Of a DNA stretch of 64,000 bases, positions 18,348 to 27,624 are shown piece by piece. Position 1 is the stretch's first letter, and each line of letters opens with the position of its first letter. The translations under genes and the position numbers were made by a program. Below the pieces are notes generated by a model. That model was not told the origin of the DNA, ran no database searches, and saw nothing but the letters and a program-made list of their open reading frames with translations. The DNA comes from Leuconostoc mesenteroides subsp. mesenteroides (GTDB lineage Bacteria > Bacillota > Bacilli > Lactobacillales > Lactobacillaceae), in the NCBI GenBank assembly GCA_009676745.1, contig CP046062.1, positions 567,501-631,500 of the forward strand, written 5' to 3'.

Positions 18348-19466
18348 TTATTGCGAAAGTAACTGCTTAATTTTGTGTAGTGCTGTTGTGAGCTGTGATT
18401 CTGATATTGTCAGTGGCGGTAATAAGCGAAGTGTGTTGTGTCCGGCAACTAAAGTAATTATTTTTTCATTTAGTAAGTCAGCAACAACTTGTTTAACAGG
18501 TATATTTAATTCAATACCGGCCATCATACCAAGGCCACGCACTTCAACGACGCTACTTAACGCTTGGAAGGATGCCAATTCTTGCCAAAAAAGATTAATT
18601 TTTTCTGAAATATTTGGCAAAATCAAGGATAATTCGTCTAATGTTACATTAGCAGCACTCATAGCCAGGGGATTCCCACCAAACGTTGAACCATGTGCAT
18701 TATATGAAAACGAACTGGCAAATTCGTTTTTAGCAAGCATTGCGCCTACAGGGACACCGTTAGCTAATGCTTTGGCATTCGTAAAAATATCCGGTTGAAA
18801 ATGATAGTTTTCAAATGCAAACTTTTTCCCTGTGCGTCCCATGCCAGTCTGCACTTCATCAATCATGATTAAAGACCCATTATCATGAACTACTTGAATT
18901 AGTTCTGTAATAAAATCTTGATGCGCAGGAATGACACCCCCTTCGCCTTGAACAAGTTCAAGCATTACACCAGCAACGTCTTTATTAAGGTGTTCTTTTA
19001 AACTGTTAATGTCATTAAATTCTGCATACTGGAACCCGTCTAACATAGGTAGTCCGTAATGAATGCTATCTTGTCCAGTTGCTGACATAGCACCATAAGT
19101 ACGACCATGAAAAGAGTTTTTGAAAGTAATAATTGTTTCCCGTTTAGTCACTAAACGGGCTAACTTAATTGCCGCTTCGTTAGCTTCCGCTCCTGAATTA
19201 GCAAAATAAGTAGTATAAGCTTCACCACCTAACTTTGCTGCCACAGTTTCTTGCAATTCATTTTCGTATAAATTAGGCAAGTGCCAAATCTCTTTTGCTT
19301 GAGCAATAAGTGCTGACTCAACAGCATCATTATTTGCACCAACATTATAGACACCAATACCACTGGATAAGTCTGTATACGTATTGTTTTCACCGTCAAT
19401 CCAAGTGGCATTTTTAGTTTTTTTAAATGTTAGTGGAGCACGTTGATAATTTGGAAATAGTGTCAT
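18348..19466 (-). CDS. argD: Acetylornithine aminotransferase
   Basis: 372 aa. The ORF extends further upstream, but ATG 19466 (MTLFPNYQRAPLTF) fits the family and has GAGG upstream, 10 nt after argB ends. PLP enzyme of fold type I: the PLP Lys is in TNAKALANGVPVGAML (about 226-241), IMIDEVQTGMGRTGK holds the cofactor Asp, and GRTYGAMSATG lies upstream. It converts N-acetylglutamate semialdehyde to N-acetylornithine. Last gene of argCJBD. Confidence 0.95.
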   Translation of the reverse strand: MTLFPNYQRAPLTFKKTKNATWIDGENNTYTDLSSGIGVYNVGANNDAVESALIAQAKEIWHLPNLYENELQETVAAKLGGEAYTTYFANSGAEANEAAIKLARLVTKRETIITFKNSFHGRTYGAMSATGQDSIHYGLPMLDGFQYAEFNDINSLKEHLNKDVAGVMLELVQGEGGVIPAHQDFITELIQVVHDNGSLIMIDEVQTGMGRTGKKFAFENYHFQPDIFTNAKALANGVPVGAMLAKNEFASSFSYNAHGSTFGGNPLAMSAANVTLDELSLILPNISEKINLFWQELASFQALSSVVEVRGLGMMAGIELNIPVKQVVADLLNEKIITLVAGHNTLRLLPPLTISESQLTTALHKIKQLLSQ

Positions 19467-19476
19467 GTGATATACC

Positions 19477-20211
19477 TCAAATTGTGACAATAGTACCGGG
19501 ATGGGTGACTGTATTTGTAATATGAACAGTACGCACGCCATGACGTGCTGCAAATAGGGCACTGTTAACTTTTGGAATCATACCACCGGTAATCATCTGT
19601 TTTTTTTGTAATTCTGCCATTGTTTTGGAAGTTAGATTTTGTAAAACATTTCCTTTAATTTTTACACCAGAAACATCTGTTAATAGATATAATTCGTCAG
19701 CTTTTAGATACTTAGCCAGAGCAGTTGCTGCGTGATCAGCATTCACATTTAACCACTGACCATTATTGGTGATTGCCATCGGTGCAATAATAGGAATGAG
19801 ATTTTTTCCCCAAAGGTTATGAATTAATTTAGTATTTACTTGGTGAATGTCACCAACATATCCGAACGTGTCTTGATCAATTGTGTGGCCAGTTAACAGT
19901 TGATCACTTGTAGCATTTAATCCGATTACAGATAGACCGTTGACACGACAAGCTTCAAGTAGGGCAGGTTGTACCTGACCAAGTAGTGCCATTTTTGTAA
20001 TGTTGATACCATTTTGTGTTGTAAAACGAATGCCGTTTATCTTTTGAACAGGTTCATTAAGTTGTGACATTAAGTCAGAAATAGTGTCACCACCGCCATG
20101 AACAATCGCAATTTTATAATGTTGTTTTTGCCAAAATTTGATCGTATCAAAAAAAGCAGGTGTGAGTTGAGTGGCGGCGTTGCCACCAATTTTGATGACT
20201 ATTTTTTTCAT
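19477..20211 (-). CDS. argB: Acetylglutamate kinase
   Basis: 244 aa amino acid kinase fold. KIGGNAA (residues 6-12), VHGGGDTIS (38-46), NVNADHAATALA (about 156-167), and GGMIPKV near 210. Phosphorylates N-acetylglutamate with ATP. It lacks the long N-terminal extension of arginine-inhibited kinases. Third gene of the operon. Confidence 0.95.
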   Translation of the reverse strand: MKKIVIKIGGNAATQLTPAFFDTIKFWQKQHYKIAIVHGGGDTISDLMSQLNEPVQKINGIRFTTQNGINITKMALLGQVQPALLEACRVNGLSVIGLNATSDQLLTGHTIDQDTFGYVGDIHQVNTKLIHNLWGKNLIPIIAPMAITNNGQWLNVNADHAATALAKYLKADELYLLTDVSGVKIKGNVLQNLTSKTMAELQKKQMITGGMIPKVNSALFAARHGVRTVHITNTVTHPGTIVTI

Positions 20212-20254
20212 TAGACTTTATCTCCCATAAAACGAACAAGATGAGAATAGAATC

Positions 20255-21469
20255 TCACGTTGTATAAAGTGCGTTGATTTTTACGTATTCGTATGTTAAA
20301 TCTGAACCCCAAGCACAACCGGATTCAGTACCGGCATGTAAATCAACATCAATATGGATGTCATGCTCCTCAAGTTTTTTTGTCATGTCATCGGCGTCAA
20401 AATCTGCAGGGGCACCATTTACTAATACAGCGATTTTATTCATGCTAATATCAATAAGATTTGGGTTAAGATCGACATTGCTGGCCCCAATAGCAGCGAT
20501 AATACGGCCCCAATTAGGATCTTTACCAAAAATAGCTGTTTTTACTAATGAAGAGCCGACAATTTTTTTAGCAACCATTCGTGCATCAAGAGCACTTTGC
20601 GCATGATTGACAGTAACAGCAATTAATTTAGTAGCGCCTTCACCATCATTAGCAATAGCAATCGAAAGGGCAGTAGTTACGGTGTGTAACATGTTTTTAA
20701 ATTGCTCATATTCAGCGGTATGATTCTCAATCATTTTATGACCAGCCAAACCGTTTGCCATTACTAAGACAGTGTCGTTAGTTGATGTATCACCATCGAT
20801 TGTAATTTGATTAAAACTTGTCTCAACATCTTCCGAAAGTGCTTGCTGTAAAAGTTTGGCATCAATGTTAATATCGGTCGTTATAAATCCAAGCATGGTA
20901 GCCATATTCGGATGTAGCATGCCTGAACCTTTTGCCACTCCGCTCATTGTGACAACTTTGTCCTGGATAGTAGATTGAATGGTTATTGATTTTTCTTGAG
21001 TATCGGTAGTCATAATGGCGTGTGCAAATCCGTTTGTGTCACCATCAATCTTTAACTGTTTGATGCCGTCGATGATTTTATCGATCGGCAGTACTTTACC
21101 AATAATACCGGTAGAAGCGACGCCAACTAAACTGGTATCGATGTTTAGTTGTTGTGCAGTAATCTCTTGCATAGATTCTGCATGTGACAGACCAATATTA
21201 CCAGTGACAGCATTAGCATTTCCAGAATTAACAATAATAGCTTGTAATTGGCCGTTTTGAATCGTTTTTTTATCCAGTTGCACTGGGGCGGCTTGCACTT
21301 TATTTGTGGTAAACACACCGGCCACACTGGCTATCACGTCACTGTAAATCCAACCAAGATCTTTTGATTTGTGCTTGAGACCGACGTGTTGACCATCCGC
21401 GTGAAATCCTATTGGAGCAGCAATGTCAGCTGTGGATAGTGTTGTAATTTGATTTAATAATTCTGTCAT
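20255..21469 (-). CDS. argJ: Glutamate N-acetyltransferase (ornithine acetyltransferase)
   Basis: 404 aa. The autoproteolysis site KGSGMLHPNMATML with nucleophile Thr is intact (about residues 179-192). ArgJ recycles the acetyl group from acetylornithine to glutamate, so the pathway is cyclic and no argE is expected. The N-terminal region FHADGQHVGLKHKSKDLG is typical. Confidence 0.96.
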   Translation of the reverse strand: MTELLNQITTLSTADIAAPIGFHADGQHVGLKHKSKDLGWIYSDVIASVAGVFTTNKVQAAPVQLDKKTIQNGQLQAIIVNSGNANAVTGNIGLSHAESMQEITAQQLNIDTSLVGVASTGIIGKVLPIDKIIDGIKQLKIDGDTNGFAHAIMTTDTQEKSITIQSTIQDKVVTMSGVAKGSGMLHPNMATMLGFITTDINIDAKLLQQALSEDVETSFNQITIDGDTSTNDTVLVMANGLAGHKMIENHTAEYEQFKNMLHTVTTALSIAIANDGEGATKLIAVTVNHAQSALDARMVAKKIVGSSLVKTAIFGKDPNWGRIIAAIGASNVDLNPNLIDISMNKIAVLVNGAPADFDADDMTKKLEEHDIHIDVDLHAGTESGCAWGSDLTYEYVKINALYTT

Positions 21470-21513
21470 AAGGATTTTCCTAAGTATATTTTTAGATGTT
21501 AGTGTAATGAATA

Positions 21514-22554
21514 TTATGCGTATTGGGCAATCAAATGAAGCCCCGTACTTTCCTCTAAATTAAACATATGATTCATGTTTTGGATAGCTTGCCCAGCAGC
21601 CCCCTTGACCATATTGTCAAGAACACTAACAATGGTCAGATATTTGGTATCAGGATTGTATGTTAGCCCAATATCAGTAAAGTTAGTACCGATAACTTGC
21701 TTGATGCTTGGCAATTGGCCTGCAGGCATGACACGTATAAATTGCTTATTGGCATACGTTGTAGTGTATAATTCCTGCATTTTTTCGGCTTGACTGTCGT
21801 CATTAATTTTGACATACGCACTGATAAAAATACCGCGATTAATTGGTAATAGAGATGTGGTGAATTGAATATGAGCAATATCAGCTTGCCATTGTTGCAG
21901 TTGCTGGATAATTTCAGGAATGTGTTGATGACGGTTAGCCTTATACATGGTGAAATTTTCATTAACGTTAACAAAATGACTTGCTAACGTCAGAGATTTA
22001 CCAGCACCAGATAAACCGCTTTTAGCATCAATAATGATGTTATCTTTATCAAGTAAGTGGTTTTTTGCAAGAGGAGCAAGAGCAAGAAGTGTGCCCGTTG
22101 CATAGCAACCAGGATTGGCAATATAAGTTACTTTATTGTCATAAAAATCGGCCAAACTGTAGTGTGCCTTTTGAATCGTTTCATCAGGGGCTGGTTCGTG
22201 CTTATACCATTTTTTATAAGTATCAGCGGGAAGGCGGAAATCACCAGATAGATCAATGACGGGAAAATTCGCTTGAATAAAGTCTTGAGCTAAATCTTTG
22301 GAAACACCGCTGGATGTTGCAAAAAAAACGAGATCAGCTTCTTGCATAATATGCATTGCATTGAATGTTGTAGGTGTTAAATTATACATTGATTTTAGAT
22401 GTGGATATTGTTTGCTAATGTTAGCATTTTCTGTTTGGGTATGATGTATGGACACGACTTTAGCATTAGGATGATTGTAAAGTAGTCGCAATAATTCTAG
22501 ACCGCCGTAACCTGTAATGCCCACAATAGCAATTTTTATAATTTTGTCTTTCAT
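21514..22554 (-). CDS. argC: N-acetyl-gamma-glutamyl-phosphate reductase
   Basis: 346 aa. GITGYGGLELLRLL (NADP-binding, 12-25), active-site Cys in NPGCYATGTLLALAPL (about 147-162), and SGLSGAGKS. Reduces acetylglutamyl phosphate to the semialdehyde. First gene of the operon; strong RBS AAGGAGG. argF, argG and argH are not in the window. Confidence 0.96.
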   Translation of the reverse strand: MKDKIIKIAIVGITGYGGLELLRLLYNHPNAKVVSIHHTQTENANISKQYPHLKSMYNLTPTTFNAMHIMQEADLVFFATSSGVSKDLAQDFIQANFPVIDLSGDFRLPADTYKKWYKHEPAPDETIQKAHYSLADFYDNKVTYIANPGCYATGTLLALAPLAKNHLLDKDNIIIDAKSGLSGAGKSLTLASHFVNVNENFTMYKANRHQHIPEIIQQLQQWQADIAHIQFTTSLLPINRGIFISAYVKINDDSQAEKMQELYTTTYANKQFIRVMPAGQLPSIKQVIGTNFTDIGLTYNPDTKYLTIVSVLDNMVKGAAGQAIQNMNHMFNLEESTGLHLIAQYA

Positions 22555-22584
22555 GGTGTGTCCTCCTTGTATTTGATGTTTTAA

Positions 22585-22625
22585 ATATTAAACCAATAAG
22601 CATTTAAATACAATTAATATGCAAA
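22585..22625 (-). promoter_or_regulatory. argCJBD promoter with ARG-box-like site
   Basis: Minus strand: TTGTAT (22608-22613), 17 bp, TAATAT (22585-22590). Over the -35, TTTGCATATTAATTGTAT (22608-22625) matches the left half of the ArgR box TNTGNATWWWWATNCANA well but the right half poorly. Confidence 0.55.
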
Positions 22626-22653
22626 ATGAAATTGGATATTTTGAATTTAGTGC

Positions 22654-22680
22654 ATAAAAAAACACTTCTTGCGAAGTGTT
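22654..22680 (-). terminator. Terminator of the YbhB-like gene
   Basis: Minus strand AACACTTC-GCAA-GAAGTGTT followed by seven T; the stem begins at the stop codon of the gene. Confidence 0.85.
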
Positions 22681-23185
22681 AAGCTCGTGCAGGTAATTCA
22701 AGAATTGCTATATCAAGGACGTGTTCCATACTTTTGGAACGCAATTCATTGAGGAAAAATCCGTCCTGCAAGTTCAATTTAGTATCTAAGGCAAACACAG
22801 TTAGTGTATAGTTATGATTTTTATCAGGAGGCATTGGGCCAATATAAGATTGATTTATACTAGCATTGGCTGGGTGACCTAACTTTTGCACATCATGCCA
22901 AGTGGAATTTGTACCAAAAGTACCGCGCTTTGTAGCACGAAGATCTTCAGGAATATTCGTTACAGGGAGGTTAGCTGCTAACCAGTGAATCCACGGGAAA
23001 CCGCACACAGGAACAGCATCGTAGTCGATTAGACTGACGGATAGTGATTGGGTACCAACCGGTGTGTTAGATATTTCGATTGGGAAATTGGTAGTTGGCA
23101 TATCATTAGTACGATAATTATCAGGTGCATATTTTGCATACCTATCCGGTATAAAACCGTTATCAAGTGTGACATCTATTTTCAT
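22679..23185 (-). CDS. YbhB/YbcL family (PEBP-like) protein
   Basis: 168 aa from ATG 23185 (a second ATG at 23191 overlaps the upstream stop, but AGGAG suits 23185 better). PEBP fold motifs: DYDAVPVCGFPWIHWLAANLP, and SYIGPMPPDKNHNY near 120-133. The biochemical role of bacterial members is unsettled. Coupled to the small upstream gene. Confidence 0.88.
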   Translation of the reverse strand: MKIDVTLDNGFIPDRYAKYAPDNYRTNDMPTTNFPIEISNTPVGTQSLSVSLIDYDAVPVCGFPWIHWLAANLPVTNIPEDLRATKRGTFGTNSTWHDVQKLGHPANASINQSYIGPMPPDKNHNYTLTVFALDTKLNLQDGFFLNELRSKSMEHVLDIAILELPARA

Positions 23186-23187
23186 AA

Positions 23188-23568
23188 TCATTCTCCTATC
23201 AAGTTTTTCTTGGCCTGTGCCAAACGTGTGCGAACAGCGATGGGCATTTCAGAGTTATATTTACGAATGGATGAGATGGCATCAATAACAATCTTGGTGC
23301 GAGCATCTATGTCTTGTATGCCAGTAGTTTTGGATTGTATTTCCTTTTCAAATCGTTCAATAAAATCAATCTGTACTTGTGTTTTATCAGCGCGAAGGGT
23401 CTCGGCTGCGGCAACTTTACCGTTAGACTCAAGATCAGTTATAGCTACATTATACCCTTCAAAAAATTCAGTTGCATTGGTCGTGTTTTTCCAAGTAACC
23501 GGCTCACTTTCTACTTTAATATTTTTTTCTGTCGCTTTTTTCTTTTTAAAAATGGTAAAGAAAGACAT
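23188..23568 (-). CDS. Small hypothetical protein, helical
   Basis: 126 aa from ATG 23568 (AAAGGAT upstream); an in-frame extension to 23598 has no RBS. Lys-rich start (MSFFTIFKKKKATEKN), then heptad-like helical sequence. No family recognised. Its stop overlaps the start of the YbhB-like gene (ATGA), and it is divergent from the small HTH gene at 23679. Confidence 0.65.
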   Translation of the reverse strand: MSFFTIFKKKKATEKNIKVESEPVTWKNTTNATEFFEGYNVAITDLESNGKVAAAETLRADKTQVQIDFIERFEKEIQSKTTGIQDIDARTKIVIDAISSIRKYNSEMPIAVRTRLAQAKKNLIGE

Positions 23569-23678
23569 AATTAGAGATCCTTTCGAGTATAAATACATAG
23601 CAATTTTTCATGTTCGTCTAATGGCGAACAAACGTTTTATCTGATACAATAAAAATAGTTTTTGGATTGGGGAAAATT

Positions 23679-23975
23679 ATGGCAGCACATAAAACGGTAT
23701 TTAATGATAAACAACGTATCTTAAGGCTTTATTCAGCATTGATAAGCCATCGAGCGCTCTCAATTGAAGAAATTGAGGACATGTTTTTTATTGGCCGAAA
23801 AACCGTTCAGCGCGATATTTCTGAAATCCGAACTTTCTTGCATGATTTGCAAATCGGTGAACCAATTAAATCTGAGATTATTTTTGATCGTCATTCAAAG
23901 AAATATCGATTGACTGAGATGGAAAACTTATTTAGGGTCTTCGATAAAATTAATAAAATTGATGAAGAAGAATAA
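23679..23975 (+). CDS. Small HTH (DeoR/HTH_11-type) protein
   Basis: 98 aa from ATG 23679 with GGGGA upstream. HTH with SIEEIEDMFFIGRKTVQRDISEI (about 28-50), as in the N-terminus of DeoR/WYL-type regulators, but without any effector domain. Could act as a stand-alone DNA-binding protein on the shared 110-nt divergent region. Target unknown. Confidence 0.75.
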   Translation: MAAHKTVFNDKQRILRLYSALISHRALSIEEIEDMFFIGRKTVQRDISEIRTFLHDLQIGEPIKSEIIFDRHSKKYRLTEMENLFRVFDKINKIDEEE

Positions 23976-23989
23976 AATTTTTTTGGTGG

Positions 23990-24655
23990 TTATTTATTGT
24001 TGGTAAGTTGGTCAAAATCGTCCACCATATCTTTAGGACCAACCACCGAGACGATGTCCTTCTCATGTAACTTATAAGTTGAATCCGGTGCTACAATAAC
24101 ATCTCCATCATGACGGACAGCAATAACATTTAATCCAAATTTTTTACGAATATTCAAGTTACTAATTGATCGACCATAAAAAGCAGGATTAACAATTTGA
24201 ACTTCTGCCATTGAATAATCATCAGATAGTTCAATAAAATTTAACATGTTAGGCGCAAGCAGTTTGCGTGCTACCCGTTCGCCCATTTCACGTTCAGGTT
24301 GTACAACGACATCTGCGCCTATTTTTGTGAGTACACGTAGATGCGTGCGATTTTCAGCCTTGGCGATAACATTTTTGGCACCAAGGTCTTTGGCATTGAT
24401 GGTTGCTAGAATACTGGCTTGCATATTATGACCAATGGCAATCACAATATGATCAAAACTAGCAATGTCTAATTTACGTAAAACTTCATCTTCTTGAGCA
24501 TCTGCAATGACAACCTGTGTTGCGATATCACGATAATCATTAACATGTTCTTCATTAATATCAATGCCTAAAACATCTTGCCCATTAGCAACTAATGTTT
24601 CCAAAAGGGCACCGCCAAAACGCCCGAGGCCTATAATGGCATAGGTTTGTTTCAT
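23990..24655 (-). CDS. ktrA: KtrA-type potassium uptake regulatory subunit
   Basis: 221 aa: RCK_N domain with GLGRFGGALLETL (nucleotide loop, residues 8-20), then RCK_C from about 140. KtrA forms an octameric ring that gates the KtrB channel, controlled by ATP/ADP (and c-di-AMP in many Firmicutes). Lies 31 nt downstream of ktrB. Confidence 0.93.
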   Translation of the reverse strand: MKQTYAIIGLGRFGGALLETLVANGQDVLGIDINEEHVNDYRDIATQVVIADAQEDEVLRKLDIASFDHIVIAIGHNMQASILATINAKDLGAKNVIAKAENRTHLRVLTKIGADVVVQPEREMGERVARKLLAPNMLNFIELSDDYSMAEVQIVNPAFYGRSISNLNIRKKFGLNVIAVRHDGDVIVAPDSTYKLHEKDIVSVVGPKDMVDDFDQLTNNK

Positions 24656-24686
24656 TTTTATTTCTCCTAACTATGATTGTTATCCG

Positions 24687-26090
24687 TTATCCAATGATAA
24701 CGGATTCTTCTGGGTACCGGAAGGGGGCTTTATCATCATGTACATTTAGAATGGAGAACATGACAGTATAGATGCCGACACGACCAATGAACATGGCAAG
24801 CATGATAATAACTTGTCCAAAGGTTGTTAGATGTGGTGTTAGGCCAAGTGTCAAGCCAGTTGTAGCAAAGGCGCTGACCACTTCAAAAATAATGTATTCT
24901 AGCCCATAATGTGTAGTGTGCTCTTGAGTAAGCATCAATAAAAATGATAAGATGCCCAAGAATGATAACGATACGAAAACTAATAACAGTGCACGAACAA
25001 TATTTTCGTGTGATAAGCGACGATGCGAGAATACAACATCCTTTTTTCCACGTAAAGCAGCGTGTGTTTGTAGAATCAACACACCAAGCGTAGTGGTTTT
25101 GATACCACCAGCAGTGGATCCTGGGGTACCACCAATATACATTAACATCATAGTTAATAACACGGTTGCTGAGCTCATAGAATCGAAGTTAAATTGTGCA
25201 AATCCTGCGGTACGATATGAAATAGACATAAATAAAGTATCGAAAATGCGATTTATGGGTTGGATGTCTTGGGCAAAGTTCATATTATGTTCAGTCAATT
25301 CAAACAACACCCACCCACCCACAATTAAAACACCTGTCATGACAAGTGCTAGTTTGGAGTGTAATGTTAGGCGATGTGTTGTTCGATATATGAGTAGATC
25401 ACGCCAGACTAAGAACCCGAGAGAACCAGCCACAATTAGGAAGGCAATAATTAGTAGAATCCAAGGTTGATTATTATAGGCAGCTGTACCATGAGGTAAA
25501 ATTGAGAAACCTGAATTACCGAATGCTGAAATGGCATGGAATACGGCATAAAACATACCATGCTTCCAACCAAAATCATGTATAAAGAAGGGTGCCAGCA
25601 ACATTGCGCCGATACTTTGAATAATAACCGATAGTTTAATAACATACCTAAACACTACCCGTGTATCATAGAGGCTTTGCAGGTTATACACTTCCTGCAC
25701 CATCATTTTACTTTTTAAATCCATTTTTTTTCGGGTGGCTGTAAACAACAGTACTGAAAATGACATAAATCCTAGTGCGCCAATTTCAATTAAAACCATG
25801 ATGACAATTTGACCAAAGGTGGTCCAATGAGTCGCTGTGTCGACAACAGTGAGGCCGGTAACTGATGCTGCTGAAGTAGCTGTAAATAAGCCATCCATGA
25901 AGGTGTGTCCCACATTACCATGGTAACTAAAGGGCAGCATTAGCAATAATGCACCAGATGTAATGACTGTTAAGAAGCCTAATGACAATCGTTGCGGCAT
26001 TGATATGCGTGACCAAAAATTATGACGTTGTGATTTGTCATGAAATTTTTGCATTTCAGCTGCAGTGGGTAAATCAATTTTTCTAGACAT
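24687..26090 (-). CDS. ktrB: KtrB-type potassium transporter
   Basis: 467 aa from ATG 26090; an upstream TTG (26117) is possible. TrkH/KtrB fold with four M-P-M repeats. Selectivity-filter glycines are seen in TSAASVTGLTV, AISAFGNSGFS, SYRTAGFAQ and SAFATTGLTLG. No Shine-Dalgarno is clear for either start. Operon ktrB-ktrA. Confidence 0.93.
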   Translation of the reverse strand: MSRKIDLPTAAEMQKFHDKSQRHNFWSRISMPQRLSLGFLTVITSGALLLMLPFSYHGNVGHTFMDGLFTATSAASVTGLTVVDTATHWTTFGQIVIMVLIEIGALGFMSFSVLLFTATRKKMDLKSKMMVQEVYNLQSLYDTRVVFRYVIKLSVIIQSIGAMLLAPFFIHDFGWKHGMFYAVFHAISAFGNSGFSILPHGTAAYNNQPWILLIIAFLIVAGSLGFLVWRDLLIYRTTHRLTLHSKLALVMTGVLIVGGWVLFELTEHNMNFAQDIQPINRIFDTLFMSISYRTAGFAQFNFDSMSSATVLLTMMLMYIGGTPGSTAGGIKTTTLGVLILQTHAALRGKKDVVFSHRRLSHENIVRALLLVFVSLSFLGILSFLLMLTQEHTTHYGLEYIIFEVVSAFATTGLTLGLTPHLTTFGQVIIMLAMFIGRVGIYTVMFSILNVHDDKAPFRYPEESVIIG

Positions 26091-26317
26091 TTTTATTTTT
26101 GTAGGGTTCTTTCTCAAAATGGGTTCTTGTTCAACAGAGGTATATTACCTTGGTTTAATTATACACTGTGGGTGGTAAAATCGGATATTTTTGGATAGTG
26201 TATTGCTTAAAATCAGCTACTTAGTAGCATGGATTATTTATGACGGGTTTGAATTGACTTATTGTAGTTTTTCATTTGTATCATTGCTAGTAAGTCATGG
26301 ACAATGTTTAATAAACG

Positions 26318-26357
26318 AACACAAAAAGCAAGACACATTAGTCTTGCTTTTTGTGTT
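26318..26357. terminator. Strong terminator
   Basis: 17-bp arms (core AAAAAGCAAGAC and complement) with loop ACATTA. Serves the minus-strand XRE-TetR gene. The region 26118-26317 before it, upstream of ktrB, shows no gene. Confidence 0.88.
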
Positions 26358-26359
26358 TG

Positions 26360-27082
26360 TTATAAATTAGATAGATACTTTTTCATCCGGTTCTGAAAAT
26401 CAACTAGTGGTTCCGGTTCAGGATGGCTCATCCAGACAGAAATAAATGATGTGAGCATTTCAATTAAGTATTCAGTGGTTAGAATGTCAGCAGCCAATTT
26501 AGGACTGTATCGTGTAATTAGTGATAAATACTTGGATTTGATAAATGAAATCCAAGTATTTCTAATATATGGGCGTGTATATAAAAGATGTAGCTCCTCT
26601 TTCTTCTCGTAGAGCATCGGCACCATATCGTTAATAAAAACTGATATAAGGTTATCGTTGGTGGATAAGCTTGTTTCTACCTTGATTTTAACGTCTTTGT
26701 CAATTCGGTTGATTACAGCATAAAATAAATCATCATATGAGGGATAATATTGTTTAATTTTTTGAATAGTGATGCCAGAAGTTTTTTCTAGCTGTTTGAG
26801 GCTAGGTCTATCTTCTCTGTTCGAATGCATATTGGCTAGGAAAGACAGTAAAATGAGCTCTTCATCATTGTCTTCGCACGGATTAGTTGGTGGAATAATA
26901 AAGAAATCTAAGGGTAAATCAAACTTTTCAATAATTAAGAGCATCATTTCTGTTGTAGGGCGCCCTTTATGGCGCTCCCAATTAGAGACAGATTGAAATG
27001 AAATATATAATTTTTCAGCAAATTGCTGTTGTGTTAGTCCGTTTTTTTTACGGAGCGCTTTAATTTTATTACCAATCTCCAT
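26360..27082 (-). CDS. XRE-TetR double-HTH regulator
   Basis: 240 aa from ATG 27082 (GGAGAC upstream; the longer ORF is not supported). Residues 1-60 are a full XRE HTH (IGNKIKALRKKNGLTQQQFAE). Residues about 75-125 read as a TetR-type HTH (LKQLEKTSGITIQKIKQYYP, then SYDDLFYAVI), followed by a helical C-terminal half. Two DNA-binding domains of different families in one chain is unusual. Divergent from the XRE gene at 27257, so it may control the island to its right. Confidence 0.8.
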   Translation of the reverse strand: MEIGNKIKALRKKNGLTQQQFAEKLYISFQSVSNWERHKGRPTTEMMLLIIEKFDLPLDFFIIPPTNPCEDNDEELILLSFLANMHSNREDRPSLKQLEKTSGITIQKIKQYYPSYDDLFYAVINRIDKDVKIKVETSLSTNDNLISVFINDMVPMLYEKKEELHLLYTRPYIRNTWISFIKSKYLSLITRYSPKLAADILTTEYLIEMLTSFISVWMSHPEPEPLVDFQNRMKKYLSNL

Positions 27083-27256
27083 AATAGTCTCCAAAATAAT
27101 TCTTTGATACCATGATATAACATATTTGGAATGAATCCAATATTTTATCATAAAATGTCTGGATAATCAATAAAAAATAACATTTTTTAGACTGCCAGTT
27201 ATTGTGAAATTCATATAAAACGATTTTGTTATAATTCTACAGAGGAGGGGAGCATA

Positions 27257-27520
27257 ATGATCGAGATCCATGAGTTTTGCCGATTGAGTGAGGCAGATAT
27301 AGCCACAGTTATTGGGGGTGAATCAAAAGATATTGCATATAATCTCAGACGATTAAGATTAGAGTTAGGGTACAGAAGAGCAGATTTAGCAGATGAGTTG
27401 AACACCAGCTTGTCAACAATAGCCAAATATGAGACTGGATCGAGAATACCGGACATTGATACAATAATTCAATTATCTAAAGTATTGCATACAAATGTAA
27501 ATAATTTAATTTTTAAATGA
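27257..27520 (+). CDS. XRE HTH protein with double-glycine-leader-like N-terminus
   Basis: 87 aa. The first 21 residues, MIEIHEFCRLSEADIATVIGG, contain LSEADIATVIGG, which fits the class II bacteriocin leader pattern LSxxELxxIxGG. Residues 28-86 are an HTH_3 domain (LRLELGYRRADLADELNTS). RBS GAGGAGGGG is very strong. It precedes two double-glycine peptide genes, so it is probably their regulator. The leader resemblance could be chance, or it could let a C39 exporter bind or cleave the protein. Confidence 0.75.
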   Translation: MIEIHEFCRLSEADIATVIGGESKDIAYNLRRLRLELGYRRADLADELNTSLSTIAKYETGSRIPDIDTIIQLSKVLHTNVNNLIFK

Positions 27521-27624
27521 AAAGCTATTGAACGGGGAAGCTAGTTGTATGGACAAAATGTCTCAATTTTTAAGGAACTTATTTTATATAATATTAATAT
27601 ATTACGAAAGGGGGATAACTATTT

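Noticed and set aside
18337-18798. 153-aa plus-strand ORF inside argD
   Set aside because: Antisense to a full-length, motif-complete argD; no RBS.
23048-23644. 198-aa plus-strand ORF over the YbhB-like gene
   Set aside because: Shadow of two well-supported minus-strand genes; Cys- and Ile-rich random composition.
24952-25470. 172-aa plus-strand ORF inside ktrB
   Set aside because: Antisense shadow; ktrB selectivity-filter motifs are intact on the other strand.
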